Source: Dermatobacter hominis
GTDB taxonomy: Bacteria > Actinomycetota > Acidimicrobiia > Acidimicrobiales > Microtrichaceae
Reading direction: 5' to 3'
Assembly: GCF_020715685.1 (NCBI RefSeq)
Contig: NZ_CP085840.1
Location: forward strand, 930,001 to 994,000
DNA length: 64,000 nucleotides
Positions 9,075 through 16,151 of this stretch are shown piece by piece; the first letter of the stretch is position 1; every line of letters begins with the position of its first letter. The notes below the pieces were generated by a model that saw nothing but the letters and a program-made list of their open reading frames with translations, ran no database searches and had not been told where the DNA came from. The translations under genes and the position numbers were made by a program.

Positions 9075-9101
9075 GGAACCCCTGCACTCGGCAGGGGTTC
9101 C
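9075..9101. terminator. 11-bp perfect hairpin between marR and tRNA-Val
   Basis: Perfect stem 9075-9085/9091-9101 with a 5-nt loop, lying 56 bp after the MarR stop and 5 nt after the 3' end of the minus-strand tRNA-Val. It shares the core ACCCCTGC/GCAGGGGT-like arm with the hairpin behind tRNA-Gly. No U-tract follows. It probably terminates both convergent transcripts. Confidence 0.6.
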
Positions 9102-9106
9102 GGCGG

Positions 9107-9180
9107 TGGGCGTAACAGGACTTGAACCTGTGACCTCTTCCGTGTCGGGGAAGCGCTCTAGCCGTCTGAGCTATACGCCC
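9107..9180 (-). tRNA. tRNA-Val (anticodon GAC)
   Basis: A complete cloverleaf can be drawn: 7-bp acceptor GGGCGTA/TACGCCC, discriminator A73, D-arm GCTC/GAGC, anticodon stem CTTCC/GGAAG, T-arm ACAGG/CCTGT with loop TTCAAGT. The anticodon loop is CCGACAC, giving anticodon GAC (Val). Position 33 is C instead of the near-universal U. The 3' CCA is not encoded (ACCG follows). A -10-like TACCGT lies at 9192-9197, 11 nt upstream. Confidence 0.93.
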
Positions 9181-9231
9181 GCGAGGCGGACACGGTAGCA
9201 GAACCGCGACAGCGGTCCTGCGTGCCCACGG

Positions 9232-9834
9232 TCAGGTGCCGGCGGGGCCGGAGCGGGCCTCGGGGTCGGGGGCCAGGACCCCGACGGCGACGACGACGAG
9301 CATGCCGACGACGAACAGCATCCAGAGCCCGGGACCCGGCCCGGTGCGGACGTTGCGCAGGCCGAGGCCCCACTCCAGCACCGAGAACACCATCAGGCCG
9401 ACGCCGGTGAGGCCGGCGAGGATGCGCCCGGCCCGGCCGCGCTCGGCGGCCACGAGGACGCCGGCCACGGCGAGCAGCACGCCGCCGAGCACCGCGACCC
9501 AACCGCGGCCGAGGCCGCCGTCGAACTCGCGCCAGCCGGTCTCGGTCCCGCCCGTCAGGCCGCCGACGTCGCGCCAGGCCAGCAGGCTCGTGGCGCCTGC
9601 GGCGAGCGCGGCGACCAGGAGGATGGCGGTCAGCAGGAGGTCACGGCGCTGCGACGGCGCCTCCTCGGTGGCGGGGCGGGGCTGCACCCCGCCGAGGGGC
9701 GCTCCGGCCTGCCACGCCGCACCCGATCGGCCGTCGGCGGGACGACCTGGGGTCGCGGAGGGCGGCGCCCACGTCGCCGCCGGCCCGCGCGGGGCGTCGG
9801 TCGGCGCGACCGGGTGCAGGGAGGGATCGCTCAC
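9232..9834 (-). CDS. four-TM membrane protein with proline-rich N-terminus
   Basis: Start chosen at GTG 9834 (VSDPSLHPV); 200 aa. The first 75 residues are rich in Pro, Ala and Gly with no structure, probably cytoplasmic. Four hydrophobic segments follow at about residues 83-104, 121-140, 147-165 and 177-197. I recognise no enzymatic motif. It lies between recQ (95 bp upstream in its own direction) and tRNA-Val, on the same strand. Function unknown; small integral membrane proteins of this layout are common in Actinobacteria next to housekeeping genes. Confidence 0.74.
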   Translation of the reverse strand: MSDPSLHPVAPTDAPRGPAATWAPPSATPGRPADGRSGAAWQAGAPLGGVQPRPATEEAPSQRRDLLLTAILLVAALAAGATSLLAWRDVGGLTGGTETGWREFDGGLGRGWVAVLGGVLLAVAGVLVAAERGRAGRILAGLTGVGLMVFSVLEWGLGLRNVRTGPGPGLWMLFVVGMLVVVAVGVLAPDPEARSGPAGT

Positions 9835-9929
9835 CGCACCAGCTTGCCAGGAGGTGGGCCCGGTTCCCGCCCGCCCCGGCCGCCGGCCGGGGCGCTGCTC
9901 AGGGACCCGGCCGCTGCGACTCGCGGCGC

Positions 9930-12044
9930 TCAGGGACGACGCCAGAGCACGAACGGCAGCACCAGCCCGGCACCGGCCGAGCGGAGGCCCTCGGCCACGA
10001 CGGTCATCGTCCACCCGGACCGGAGCGAGTCGTCGACGACCAGCCCGGGGCCGGGCGGCACCTCGGAGGCGAACTCGAAGGCGCCGAGCACGTTCGCGGC
10101 CTGGTTGACCGAGTTCTCCATGCGCTCCTGCGGCGGCGCGTCGGCCCGCGACCGGCGCACGGCCTCGACGAGCTCGAGCTTGCCGACCTCGGACAGCCGG
10201 CGGGCGAGGCCGCCGACGAGCAGCGGCCGCGTGCGGCTCGGGACCCAGGTCACCCACGTCGGTCGGCGCCCCCAGTCCCACGCCTTCAGGGCCGCGGCGA
10301 CGCCGCGGAGCAGGGCGTCGTCGGGCTCGGCGTCGGGGGCCTGGAACAGCGGACCGAGGACCTCGGCCCAGCCGGGGTCGGTGCCGAACGCCAGCGCCCT
10401 GCCCTCCTCGGGCCGCAGCTCGGCGGCGATGCGACCCTTGCGATCGTCGAGGCCCCGGGGCCACTGCTTGCGGGGCTCGATCCGCACCACCGCGCTGCGG
10501 AGGTGCTGCTGCGCGGAGGCCTGCAGGTCGGCGTCGACCGTGGCGTCGACCCGCACCCCGGTGCAGTTGTCGCACCGGCCGCAGTCGGCGGCGCCGGGGT
10601 CGTCGAGCGCCTCCCGGAGGAAGCGCAGGCGGCAGCCCGAGCCCGACGCGTACGCCCGCATGGCCCGCTGCTCGGCGCGGCGGGCCTCGGCGAGCCGGTG
10701 GTGGCGCTCCTGGTCGTACTCCCACGGCTGGTCCGTCCGGAACCACTGGGTGCCGTCGCGGTCGACCGCGCCCTCGACGTCGAGGACCTTGAGCAGGACC
10801 TCGAGCCGACCGCGTCGCAGGTTCACCGCCCCCTCGAGGTCGGCGACGGTGCAGGGCCCCGAGCGCTCGAGGACGCCGAGCACCTCGTCGACGGTGTGCT
10901 TGGGCGGCATGGCCGTGGCGTCGAAGTACGCCCAGACGTCGCCGTCGGTCGGTGTGGGGACCAGCACGACCTCGGCCGACGCCGTGCCCCGGCCCGCCCG
11001 GCCGACCTGCTGGTAGTAGGAGACGGGCGACGAGGGCGAGCCGACGTGGACGACGTAGCCCAGGTGGGCGTTGTCGTAGCCCATTCCGAGCGCCGAGGTG
11101 GCGACGACGCAGGCGAGTCGCCCGTGGTCCAGGTCGTCCTCGATCGCCGCCCGGGCCTCGGGGTCGGTGGCCCCGGTGTACGCCGCCACCGAGATCCCGG
11201 CCGACGCCAGGTACGAGGCGGTCCGCTCCACCTCGGACACCGTCAGGCAGTAGACGATGCCGGGACCGCGGCGGGCCCGCACCCACCCGGCCAGCCAGGC
11301 GAGCCGCTCCCCCGCCGTCGCGAACGACGCGACGCCGAGCTGCAGCGACGGGCGGTCGAGCGAGCCCCGGAAGGTGTGGGCCTCGGCACCGATCTGCTCG
11401 GCGACGTCGTGGGTGACCCGGTCGTTGGCGGTGGCGGTGGCCGCGAGGACCGGCACACCGGGCGGGAGCGATGCCAGCACGTCGGCGATCCGGCGGTAGT
11501 CGGGCCGGAAGTCGTGGCCCCAGTCGGAGATGCAGTGCGCCTCGTCGACGACGAGCAGGCCGATCCGGGCGGTCAGCGGGCCGAGCACCTCGCGCCGGAA
11601 CCGCGGGTTGTTGAGCCGTTCGGGCGAGATCAGCAGCACGTCGACCTCGTCGGCGTCGATCCGGGCCTCGATCTCGGACCAGTCGTCGAGGTTGGCCGAG
11701 TTGATGGTCTCGGCCCGGATGCCGGCGCGCTCGGCGGCGCCGACCTGGTTGCGCATGAGGGCGAGCAGCGGCGAGACGACCAGCGTGGGGCCGGCGCCCT
11801 CCTCCCGGAGCAGTCGGGTGGCGATCCAGTACACGGCTGACTTGCCCCAACCCGTGGCCTGCACGAGCAGCACCCGCGACCGGTCGAGGGCGAGCGCGGC
11901 GATGGCCTGGGCCTGGTCGGGCCGCAGCTCGGCGTCGGGACCGGCGAGCTCGGCCAGCGTGGCGGCGGCGAGCGGCGGCAGCGCACGCGGCGCGGGCTGC
12001 TCCACGGGCGGCGGGTGGGTGGCGGCGTCGGTCACGGCGCCCAT
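9930..12044 (-). CDS. recQ: RecQ-family ATP-dependent DNA helicase with C-terminal PRTase-like domain
   Basis: A 704-aa superfamily-2 helicase. Motif I is QATGWGKSA (about residue 62; the usual GxGKS is WGKS), motif II is DEAH (VVDEAHCISDWGHDFRPDYR), motif III is ATATA, and motif VI lies in YYQQVGRAGRG. A zinc site (C-x16-C-x2-C-x2-C, about 430-455) follows. The last 200 residues are not RQC/HRDC: they contain WVPSRTRPLLVGGLA and a PRPP-type motif VVDDSLRSGW, like ComF-type phosphoribosyltransferases. ATG 12044 was chosen because the longer open frame would read through tRNA-Cys. Role: unwinding DNA in recombination and repair. Confidence 0.92.
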   Translation of the reverse strand: MGAVTDAATHPPPVEQPAPRALPPLAAATLAELAGPDAELRPDQAQAIAALALDRSRVLLVQATGWGKSAVYWIATRLLREEGAGPTLVVSPLLALMRNQVGAAERAGIRAETINSANLDDWSEIEARIDADEVDVLLISPERLNNPRFRREVLGPLTARIGLLVVDEAHCISDWGHDFRPDYRRIADVLASLPPGVPVLAATATANDRVTHDVAEQIGAEAHTFRGSLDRPSLQLGVASFATAGERLAWLAGWVRARRGPGIVYCLTVSEVERTASYLASAGISVAAYTGATDPEARAAIEDDLDHGRLACVVATSALGMGYDNAHLGYVVHVGSPSSPVSYYQQVGRAGRGTASAEVVLVPTPTDGDVWAYFDATAMPPKHTVDEVLGVLERSGPCTVADLEGAVNLRRGRLEVLLKVLDVEGAVDRDGTQWFRTDQPWEYDQERHHRLAEARRAEQRAMRAYASGSGCRLRFLREALDDPGAADCGRCDNCTGVRVDATVDADLQASAQQHLRSAVVRIEPRKQWPRGLDDRKGRIAAELRPEEGRALAFGTDPGWAEVLGPLFQAPDAEPDDALLRGVAAALKAWDWGRRPTWVTWVPSRTRPLLVGGLARRLSEVGKLELVEAVRRSRADAPPQERMENSVNQAANVLGAFEFASEVPPGPGLVVDDSLRSGWTMTVVAEGLRSAGAGLVLPFVLWRRP

Positions 12045-12099
12045 GCTCGCAGACGGCACCGACACCGTCCGGAGGGCTGTGCACGAGGGGGGTGCTGCG

Positions 12100-12139
12100 G
12101 CCACCCGGCGGGGGGCGCAGGGCCCCACCGCCGGGCGGC
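12100..12139 (-). terminator. 12-bp hairpin downstream of tRNA-Cys
   Basis: Arms 12100-12111 and 12128-12139 pair with a single mismatch, and the inner bases (GGGGC/GCCCC) extend the stem by five pairs. It begins 6 nt after the tRNA-Cys 3' end, mirroring the hairpins behind the other two tRNAs. No U-tract. It also precedes recQ, so read-through would place recQ in the tRNA transcript. Confidence 0.45.
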
Positions 12140-12145
12140 GCTCGG

Positions 12146-12216
12146 AGGCGACGAGGGGAATCGAACCCCTGTACAAGGCTTTGCAGGCCTCTGCCTCACC
12201 ACTCGGCCACGTCGCC
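12146..12216 (-). tRNA. tRNA-Cys (anticodon GCA)
   Basis: 71-nt cloverleaf with acceptor GGCGACG/CGTCGCC and discriminator U73, anticodon stem GAGGC/GCCTT with loop CTGCAAA (anticodon GCA, U33 present), T-arm AGGGG/CCCCT with TTCGATT. CCA is not encoded. It follows tRNA-Gly by about 147 bp in the same direction. Confidence 0.95.
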
Positions 12217-12328
12217 AGCGGCCCACCACCCTAGTGCGAGCGCCGTCGGGCTCCGCACCTGGGGGGCGCCCGACCGGCCGCACGACCGAGCGGAGGCGGG
12301 CGGGCACGCGCGCCGGCCCGGAACGCGA

Positions 12329-12356
12329 CGGGACCCCTGCGACTGCAGGGGTCCCG
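12329..12356 (-). terminator. 12-bp perfect hairpin downstream of tRNA-Gly
   Basis: Perfect stem 12329-12340/12345-12356 with loop GACT (plus-strand reading), starting 7 nt after the tRNA-Gly 3' end. The arm ACCCCTGC matches the arm of the hairpin behind tRNA-Val. No U-run; either an unusual terminator or a processing hairpin. Confidence 0.58.
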
Positions 12357-12362
12357 ATCTGG

Positions 12363-12435
12363 AGCGGACGACCGGCCTCGAACCGGCGACCTCAACCTTG
12401 GCAAGGTTGCGCTCTACCAACTGAGCTACGTCCGC
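12363..12435 (-). tRNA. tRNA-Gly (anticodon GCC)
   Basis: 73-nt cloverleaf: acceptor GCGGACG/CGTCCGC with discriminator U, D-arm GCTC/GAGC, anticodon stem CAACC/GGTTG with loop TTGCCAA (anticodon GCC), T-arm GCCGG/CCGGT with TTCGAGG. CCA is not encoded. It is first in the Gly-Cys-Val series. Confidence 0.96.
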
Positions 12436-12446
12436 GAGGACGGCAG

Positions 12447-12474
12447 ATGGTAGCAGAGCCGTCGCGCGCCACAA
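12447..12474 (-). promoter_or_regulatory. promoter of tRNA-Gly
   Basis: On the minus strand TTGTGG (12469-12474) and TACCAT (12447-12452) are separated by 16 nt, and the tRNA begins 11 nt after the -10 element. The same TACCAT -10 recurs in front of carD. Confidence 0.55.
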
Positions 12475-12487
12475 GTTGGGCGATCGG

Positions 12488-13552
12488 TCAGTCCCCGCGG
12501 ATGCGCTCGGCCAGCTCGACGGCCAGGGCGACCTCCGTGATGGCATCGACCGTCGAGAGCTGGGTCCCGACCGAGAACGTCAGCGAGGCGATGTCACGGT
12601 CGTGGCGCCCGCGGACGACCAGGTCGGGCGTCAGGTCGAAGATGTCGACGATCGGCTGCCAGCGCCGCCCGTTGACGACGAGGACCCGGGTGTTCGTCAG
12701 CACGACCACGGCCGGGTGGCCCAGCATCTGGCCCGTCACGGCCGCGAGCACGACCTCGTCGCGCCGCAGCAGGGCGCCGCACACCGAGATCGGGACGGCC
12801 GCGGCCTCGGCGGCCTCGGGCCGGAGTCGCCCGACCGCGGCGGCGAGGCCGTGGGCGTCGGGCACCGGCGGGGCGGTCGACGGTGGGGTCGAGGGTGCGC
12901 TCGCCGGCGGCACCGGGGCGCTCGGGGGCGAGGGCCAGGCCGACGCCTCGGTGGGCGGTGCCGGCGGAGCGGGCGCAGGCGGCGGGCCGAACGGGGCCGA
13001 CGGAGAACCGGACGACGGGCCCGGCGCGCCGGGCAGCGGACCGGTGCGCGCGGCGTCGGCCACGACGCCGTTCGTGCGGCTCGAGAACAGCGGCCCGCCG
13101 CTGCCGTTGGCCAACGGGATCCGGGGGTCGTCCGACGGGGCCAGCGGCTCGTCGATCACATCTGCGTGGCGTGGCGCGGGCTCGGCCGTGAAGGCACCGG
13201 ACCCGTTGGGCCACGCCGGCTCGTCCCACACGTCGTCGAAGGGCGGCGGGACCGGCTCGTCGGCGGGCTCGTCGAGCAGCTCGGACTCGCCGACGGCGTC
13301 GTCGACGATCGGCGTCGCCTGCGCGGCGTTCGCGTCGGTGGTCCACATGTTGTCGCGGGCGAACGGGACCTCGGGCGGGACGACCTCGGCGTTGTCGGCG
13401 GCGACGGTCGTGAACAGGTCGTCGGTGTCGGCGTCGCGGAGGTGCGAGCCGCAGTTCGCGCACCGCACGGCCTCCACCGGGTTGAGGGCACGGCAGTAGG
13501 GGCAGGGCCATCCCCACGCCTCGTCCTGGCCGATGTCGGACACCTGCGTCAC
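12488..13552 (-). CDS. zinc-ribbon protein with C-terminal PH-like domain
   Basis: A 354-aa protein starting at GTG 13552, chosen because GGAGGA lies 4 nt upstream. The N-terminus (residues 13-35) has a zinc ribbon C-x2-C-x11-C-x2-C (CPYC ... CANC). Residues 50-245 are a disordered Pro/Ala/Ser-rich linker. The last 110 residues form a compact domain (EVVLAAVTGQMLGHPAVVVL, TNTRVLVVNGR) resembling bacterial PH/YokE-like domains that bind at the membrane or to partner proteins. No enzymatic motif. It lies just downstream of the DUF4202 gene on the same strand. Role unknown; a signalling or scaffold protein is a guess from architecture. Confidence 0.75.
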   Translation of the reverse strand: MTQVSDIGQDEAWGWPCPYCRALNPVEAVRCANCGSHLRDADTDDLFTTVAADNAEVVPPEVPFARDNMWTTDANAAQATPIVDDAVGESELLDEPADEPVPPPFDDVWDEPAWPNGSGAFTAEPAPRHADVIDEPLAPSDDPRIPLANGSGGPLFSSRTNGVVADAARTGPLPGAPGPSSGSPSAPFGPPPAPAPPAPPTEASAWPSPPSAPVPPASAPSTPPSTAPPVPDAHGLAAAVGRLRPEAAEAAAVPISVCGALLRRDEVVLAAVTGQMLGHPAVVVLTNTRVLVVNGRRWQPIVDIFDLTPDLVVRGRHDRDIASLTFSVGTQLSTVDAITEVALAVELAERIRGD

Positions 13553-13653
13553 CCGCTCCTCCGGGACCCCACTCGGGCGCTCCGGGCGCCACGGGTGGCG
13601 GCGCGCGGGGCGCGGGGACGACAGGCGCCGCCCCGTCCCCACAGCGTACGGGA

Positions 13654-14286
13654 TCAGCCTGCTGACGCCTCAGTCGCTGCGACCGCGTCCCTGAGGAGTT
13701 CCCGGCCCCGGTCGTCGAGGTCGAGCTCGGCCGCGGCGGCGATCCCGCGGGGGCTCATCTTGCGCATGGTCTTGACGAGCACCTCGACCGTCTCGGGCTC
13801 GCCAAGCTGGTCCGCCACGCCGAGGAGCTGCGTCTGCAGGAACACCAGGCACAGCGCGTCCTCGTGCACCTGGACCGCCGGGTCGGCCGCGCCCTTCGAC
13901 GCCACCAGGCCGTCCTTCCGGACGATCGAGGCGACCCGCTCGACCGCAGCGTCGTCGTAGCCCTCGGCCCGGAGCAGCGCCCCGAGCTCGTCGGCGTGGC
14001 GCTGCTTCGCGGCCGCACGCCAGCGCAGGTAGCCGGCCCGACCCTCGGGATAGGCGTCCCGCGGCGACGTCCACCGGCGCAGGTGGTGGCCCCGGGCCGC
14101 GAGGTGCTGCAGCTCGTCGGCGTCGGGGTCGAGCACCTCGAGCCAGCCCGTCATCATCCGGGCGTGGACGAGCTCCTTCGGCCCCGACGTCGCACCGACG
14201 ACGAGGGTGTTCGGGTCGTCGGCGTTGGCGGCGTCGATCGCGGCGATCGCCGCGTCGAACCGGGCCCGGTCGTCGGGCTTCCTCAC
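13654..14286 (-). CDS. DUF4202 family protein
   Basis: A 210-aa protein beginning with RFDAAIAAIDAANADDPN (residues 9-26), a pattern I recognise from DUF4202. Conserved residues include KELVHARMMTGWL (about 38-50), HHLRRW (about 67-72, paired His), HEDALCLVFLQTQL (about 142-155) and a late TMRKMS. The His/Glu distribution resembles HD-type all-alpha hydrolases, but I cannot prove a metal site. Start GTG 14286; the upstream small gene ends 28 bp away in the same direction, so the two are probably cotranscribed. Family function is unknown. Confidence 0.85.
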   Translation of the reverse strand: MRKPDDRARFDAAIAAIDAANADDPNTLVVGATSGPKELVHARMMTGWLEVLDPDADELQHLAARGHHLRRWTSPRDAYPEGRAGYLRWRAAAKQRHADELGALLRAEGYDDAAVERVASIVRKDGLVASKGAADPAVQVHEDALCLVFLQTQLLGVADQLGEPETVEVLVKTMRKMSPRGIAAAAELDLDDRGRELLRDAVAATEASAG

Positions 14287-14314
14287 CGCAGGGTCCCGGT
14301 CGGCGGGGCGATCC

Positions 14315-14539
14315 TCACGAGCCCGAGCCGCCCCGCAGGTCGACCCGGAGCACCAGGACGCCGTCCTCGAGCGCCACCGCGGCGTCGCCGAGCATCGCGA
14401 AGTCGCGGAAGTCCTGCTCGGCCTGGCGGATGAACTCCCGCCGGGCCTCGCCCTCGACGGGCGGGATCTGACGGCGGCGCACCGAGGCGGCTCGCTCGCG
14501 GAACCGCTCCACCATGGCCTGCGGGTCGAAGTTCTCCAT
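14315..14539 (-). CDS. small conserved protein, unknown function
   Basis: A 74-aa acidic protein beginning MENFDPQAMVERF. The segment RREFIRQAEQDFRDFAMLGD followed by VALEDGVLVLRVDLR looks like a short helical region plus a beta hairpin; this kind of small protein occurs widely in Actinobacteria without assigned function. ATG 14539 has no strong ribosome site. It precedes the DUF4202 gene by 28 bp. No cysteine, no membrane segment. Recognised only as conserved-looking from memory, so moderate confidence. Confidence 0.6.
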   Translation of the reverse strand: MENFDPQAMVERFRERAASVRRRQIPPVEGEARREFIRQAEQDFRDFAMLGDAAVALEDGVLVLRVDLRGGSGS

Positions 14540-14590
14540 GGCGGCCCAGGCTACGGCCCGCCGCAGCCGGTCGGGGGCGTGCGGCCGGGC

Positions 14591-15277
14591 TCAGCGTTCG
14601 TCGTCGGGGGCGTCGCCGTCGCCCGCCTGCGACGCCCACCACGTGGCGGGCCCGTCGTCGGACGCGACGGCGCCCGAGGCGGGCGGGCTCCCGGGGTGCG
14701 GGCCGGCACCCGGCTCGCGCTGCGGGAGCTGCGGGGCGGGGCGGACCGACCACGGGTCGTCCTCGGCGTCGAGGTCGTCGTCGTCCGCGAACGCGGCGGG
14801 ACCGGGGTCGACCAGGCGCTGCTCGGAGCCGTCCGCGCCGACGACGACGGCACCCGTGCGGGACCGGCGATCGGCGCGCTCCTCGGAGGCGGCGGCACGC
14901 GACGGCCGGGTCCGGATCCAGAAGAACACGGTGGCGGCCGCGATCACGACGGCCAGCACGAGCAGGGCGATCACGACCCAGTTGAGGCGCGTCGTGGCGC
15001 GGTCGCTCTCGGTGACGCGGTCCTCGAGCGCGGGCGTGGTCGTGCTCGGCACCGTCGTGGCCGGGGGCTCGCTGGTGGCGGGCTCGCCGCCCGCCGGCGG
15101 GGCCGTGGCCGCCGGGTCGACGGGGGCGGTGGTCGTGGTCGCCTGGACCGGCCGGCCCGGTGCGGCGGCGGCCGGCCCGGCACCGGCGCCGGAGAGCGCG
15201 CCGGCCAGCACGATCGCGGCCAGCAGGAGCCCCGCCGATGCGGCCCGCAGCGGCGCGGAGGGACCTCGGGGCACCAT
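14591..15277 (-). CDS. secreted/anchored single-TM protein
   Basis: About 228 aa from ATG 15277 (GTG 15286 is an alternative). An N-terminal signal sequence (hydrophobic run ending at GPAAAAP, about residues 14-40) is followed by a Thr/Pro/Ala-rich extracellular stretch (TTTTAPVDP, TTVPSTTTP), one transmembrane helix (LNWVVIALLVLAVVIAAATV, about 98-117), a basic stop-transfer RTRPSR and a 95-residue acidic Pro/Asp-rich cytoplasmic tail. No catalytic motif. It lies 57 bp downstream of the MutM-like gene. Function unknown; the topology suggests a surface or envelope-associated protein. Confidence 0.65.
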   Translation of the reverse strand: MVPRGPSAPLRAASAGLLLAAIVLAGALSGAGAGPAAAAPGRPVQATTTTAPVDPAATAPPAGGEPATSEPPATTVPSTTTPALEDRVTESDRATTRLNWVVIALLVLAVVIAAATVFFWIRTRPSRAAASEERADRRSRTGAVVVGADGSEQRLVDPGPAAFADDDDLDAEDDPWSVRPAPQLPQREPGAGPHPGSPPASGAVASDDGPATWWASQAGDGDAPDDER

Positions 15278-15334
15278 GCCGCGCACCCTACCCGGCGCCG
15301 GACGGGCCGACGGCGACCCGGGAGCGGCCCGCGG

Positions 15335-16123
15335 TCACCCGATCGGCTGCTCGACCGGGCACGAGTAGGTGGTCCGGCCGCCCACCGTCCGGCGCAGGAG
15401 CGGCGCCCCGCAGCGCGGGCAGGTCGCGCCCCTCGTGCGCGCCGCCTGGAGGTCGCCGGTGTGGGACCCGCCCCGACGGCCGAGGGTGCGGACCGTCCGG
15501 CGGATGCCGTCCGCGAGGCGGCGCTGCTCGTCGGCGGTCAGCGAACCGGCCGGTCGCCCGGGATCGAGCCCGACGCGCCACAGGGTCTCGTCGACGAGGA
15601 GGTTCCCGAGCCCGGCCAGGCGGTGCTGGTCGAGCAGCACCGCCTTGAGCGGTGCGGTCGACGTGCCGAGCACCGTCCGCAGCTGCGCCACCGTGGCCGT
15701 GGACGCCTCGGGTCCGAGGAGGTCGAGGTCGGGGTCGAGCTCCACGCCGCCGAGGCGGCGGGCGTCGATGATCGCCAGCGATCCCCCGCCGGACAGGTCC
15801 ATGCCGAAGCGCTCCCACGTCGGCTCGACGCGGACGCTGGAGTACTCGAGCCGGTCGATCGCGAGGTCGCCGTCGACCACGAGGCGGCCGGTCATCCCGA
15901 ACCGCAGCCCGAGCACCGCGCCCGAGCTCATCGGGAGCATGAGGAGCTTGCCGCGCCGCGTCGCCGCCCGCACCCTCGCACCGAGCAGGGCGGCCTCGAG
16001 CGCCTCGGGCGTCGCACCTCGCTTGAGGAACCACGCGTCGGGCGCGCGCACGGCCTCGACCGTCCGGCCCACGACCTCCTCCGCGGCCTGGCGGTAGGTC
16101 TCGACCTCGAGCAGCTCCGGCAC
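15335..16123 (-). CDS. Fpg/Nei family DNA glycosylase (MutM-like)
   Basis: A 262-aa base-excision repair glycosylase. After Met removal the catalytic Pro-Glu is in place (PELLEVETYR; the classical form is PELPEVE, so the second Pro is Leu). RRGKLLML near residue 57 holds the conserved Lys, the helix-two-turn-helix is at about 155-180 (LAGLGNLLVDETLWRVGLDP, close to GIGN-Y-DE), and the C-terminal zinc finger is CPRCGAP ... YSCPVEQ. It removes oxidised purines or pyrimidines and cuts the abasic site. It follows the PLP enzyme by 28 bp in the same direction. Whether it is Fpg or Nei in specificity cannot be decided by eye. Confidence 0.9.
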   Translation of the reverse strand: MPELLEVETYRQAAEEVVGRTVEAVRAPDAWFLKRGATPEALEAALLGARVRAATRRGKLLMLPMSSGAVLGLRFGMTGRLVVDGDLAIDRLEYSSVRVEPTWERFGMDLSGGGSLAIIDARRLGGVELDPDLDLLGPEASTATVAQLRTVLGTSTAPLKAVLLDQHRLAGLGNLLVDETLWRVGLDPGRPAGSLTADEQRRLADGIRRTVRTLGRRGGSHTGDLQAARTRGATCPRCGAPLLRRTVGGRTTYSCPVEQPIG

Positions 16124-16151
16124 GGTGCGGTGCAGGTCCCCCGCGGCCGGG

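Noticed and set aside
12045-12176. N-terminal extension of RecQ to 12176
   Set aside because: That frame reads through tRNA-Cys; the internal ATG 12044 fits the family better.
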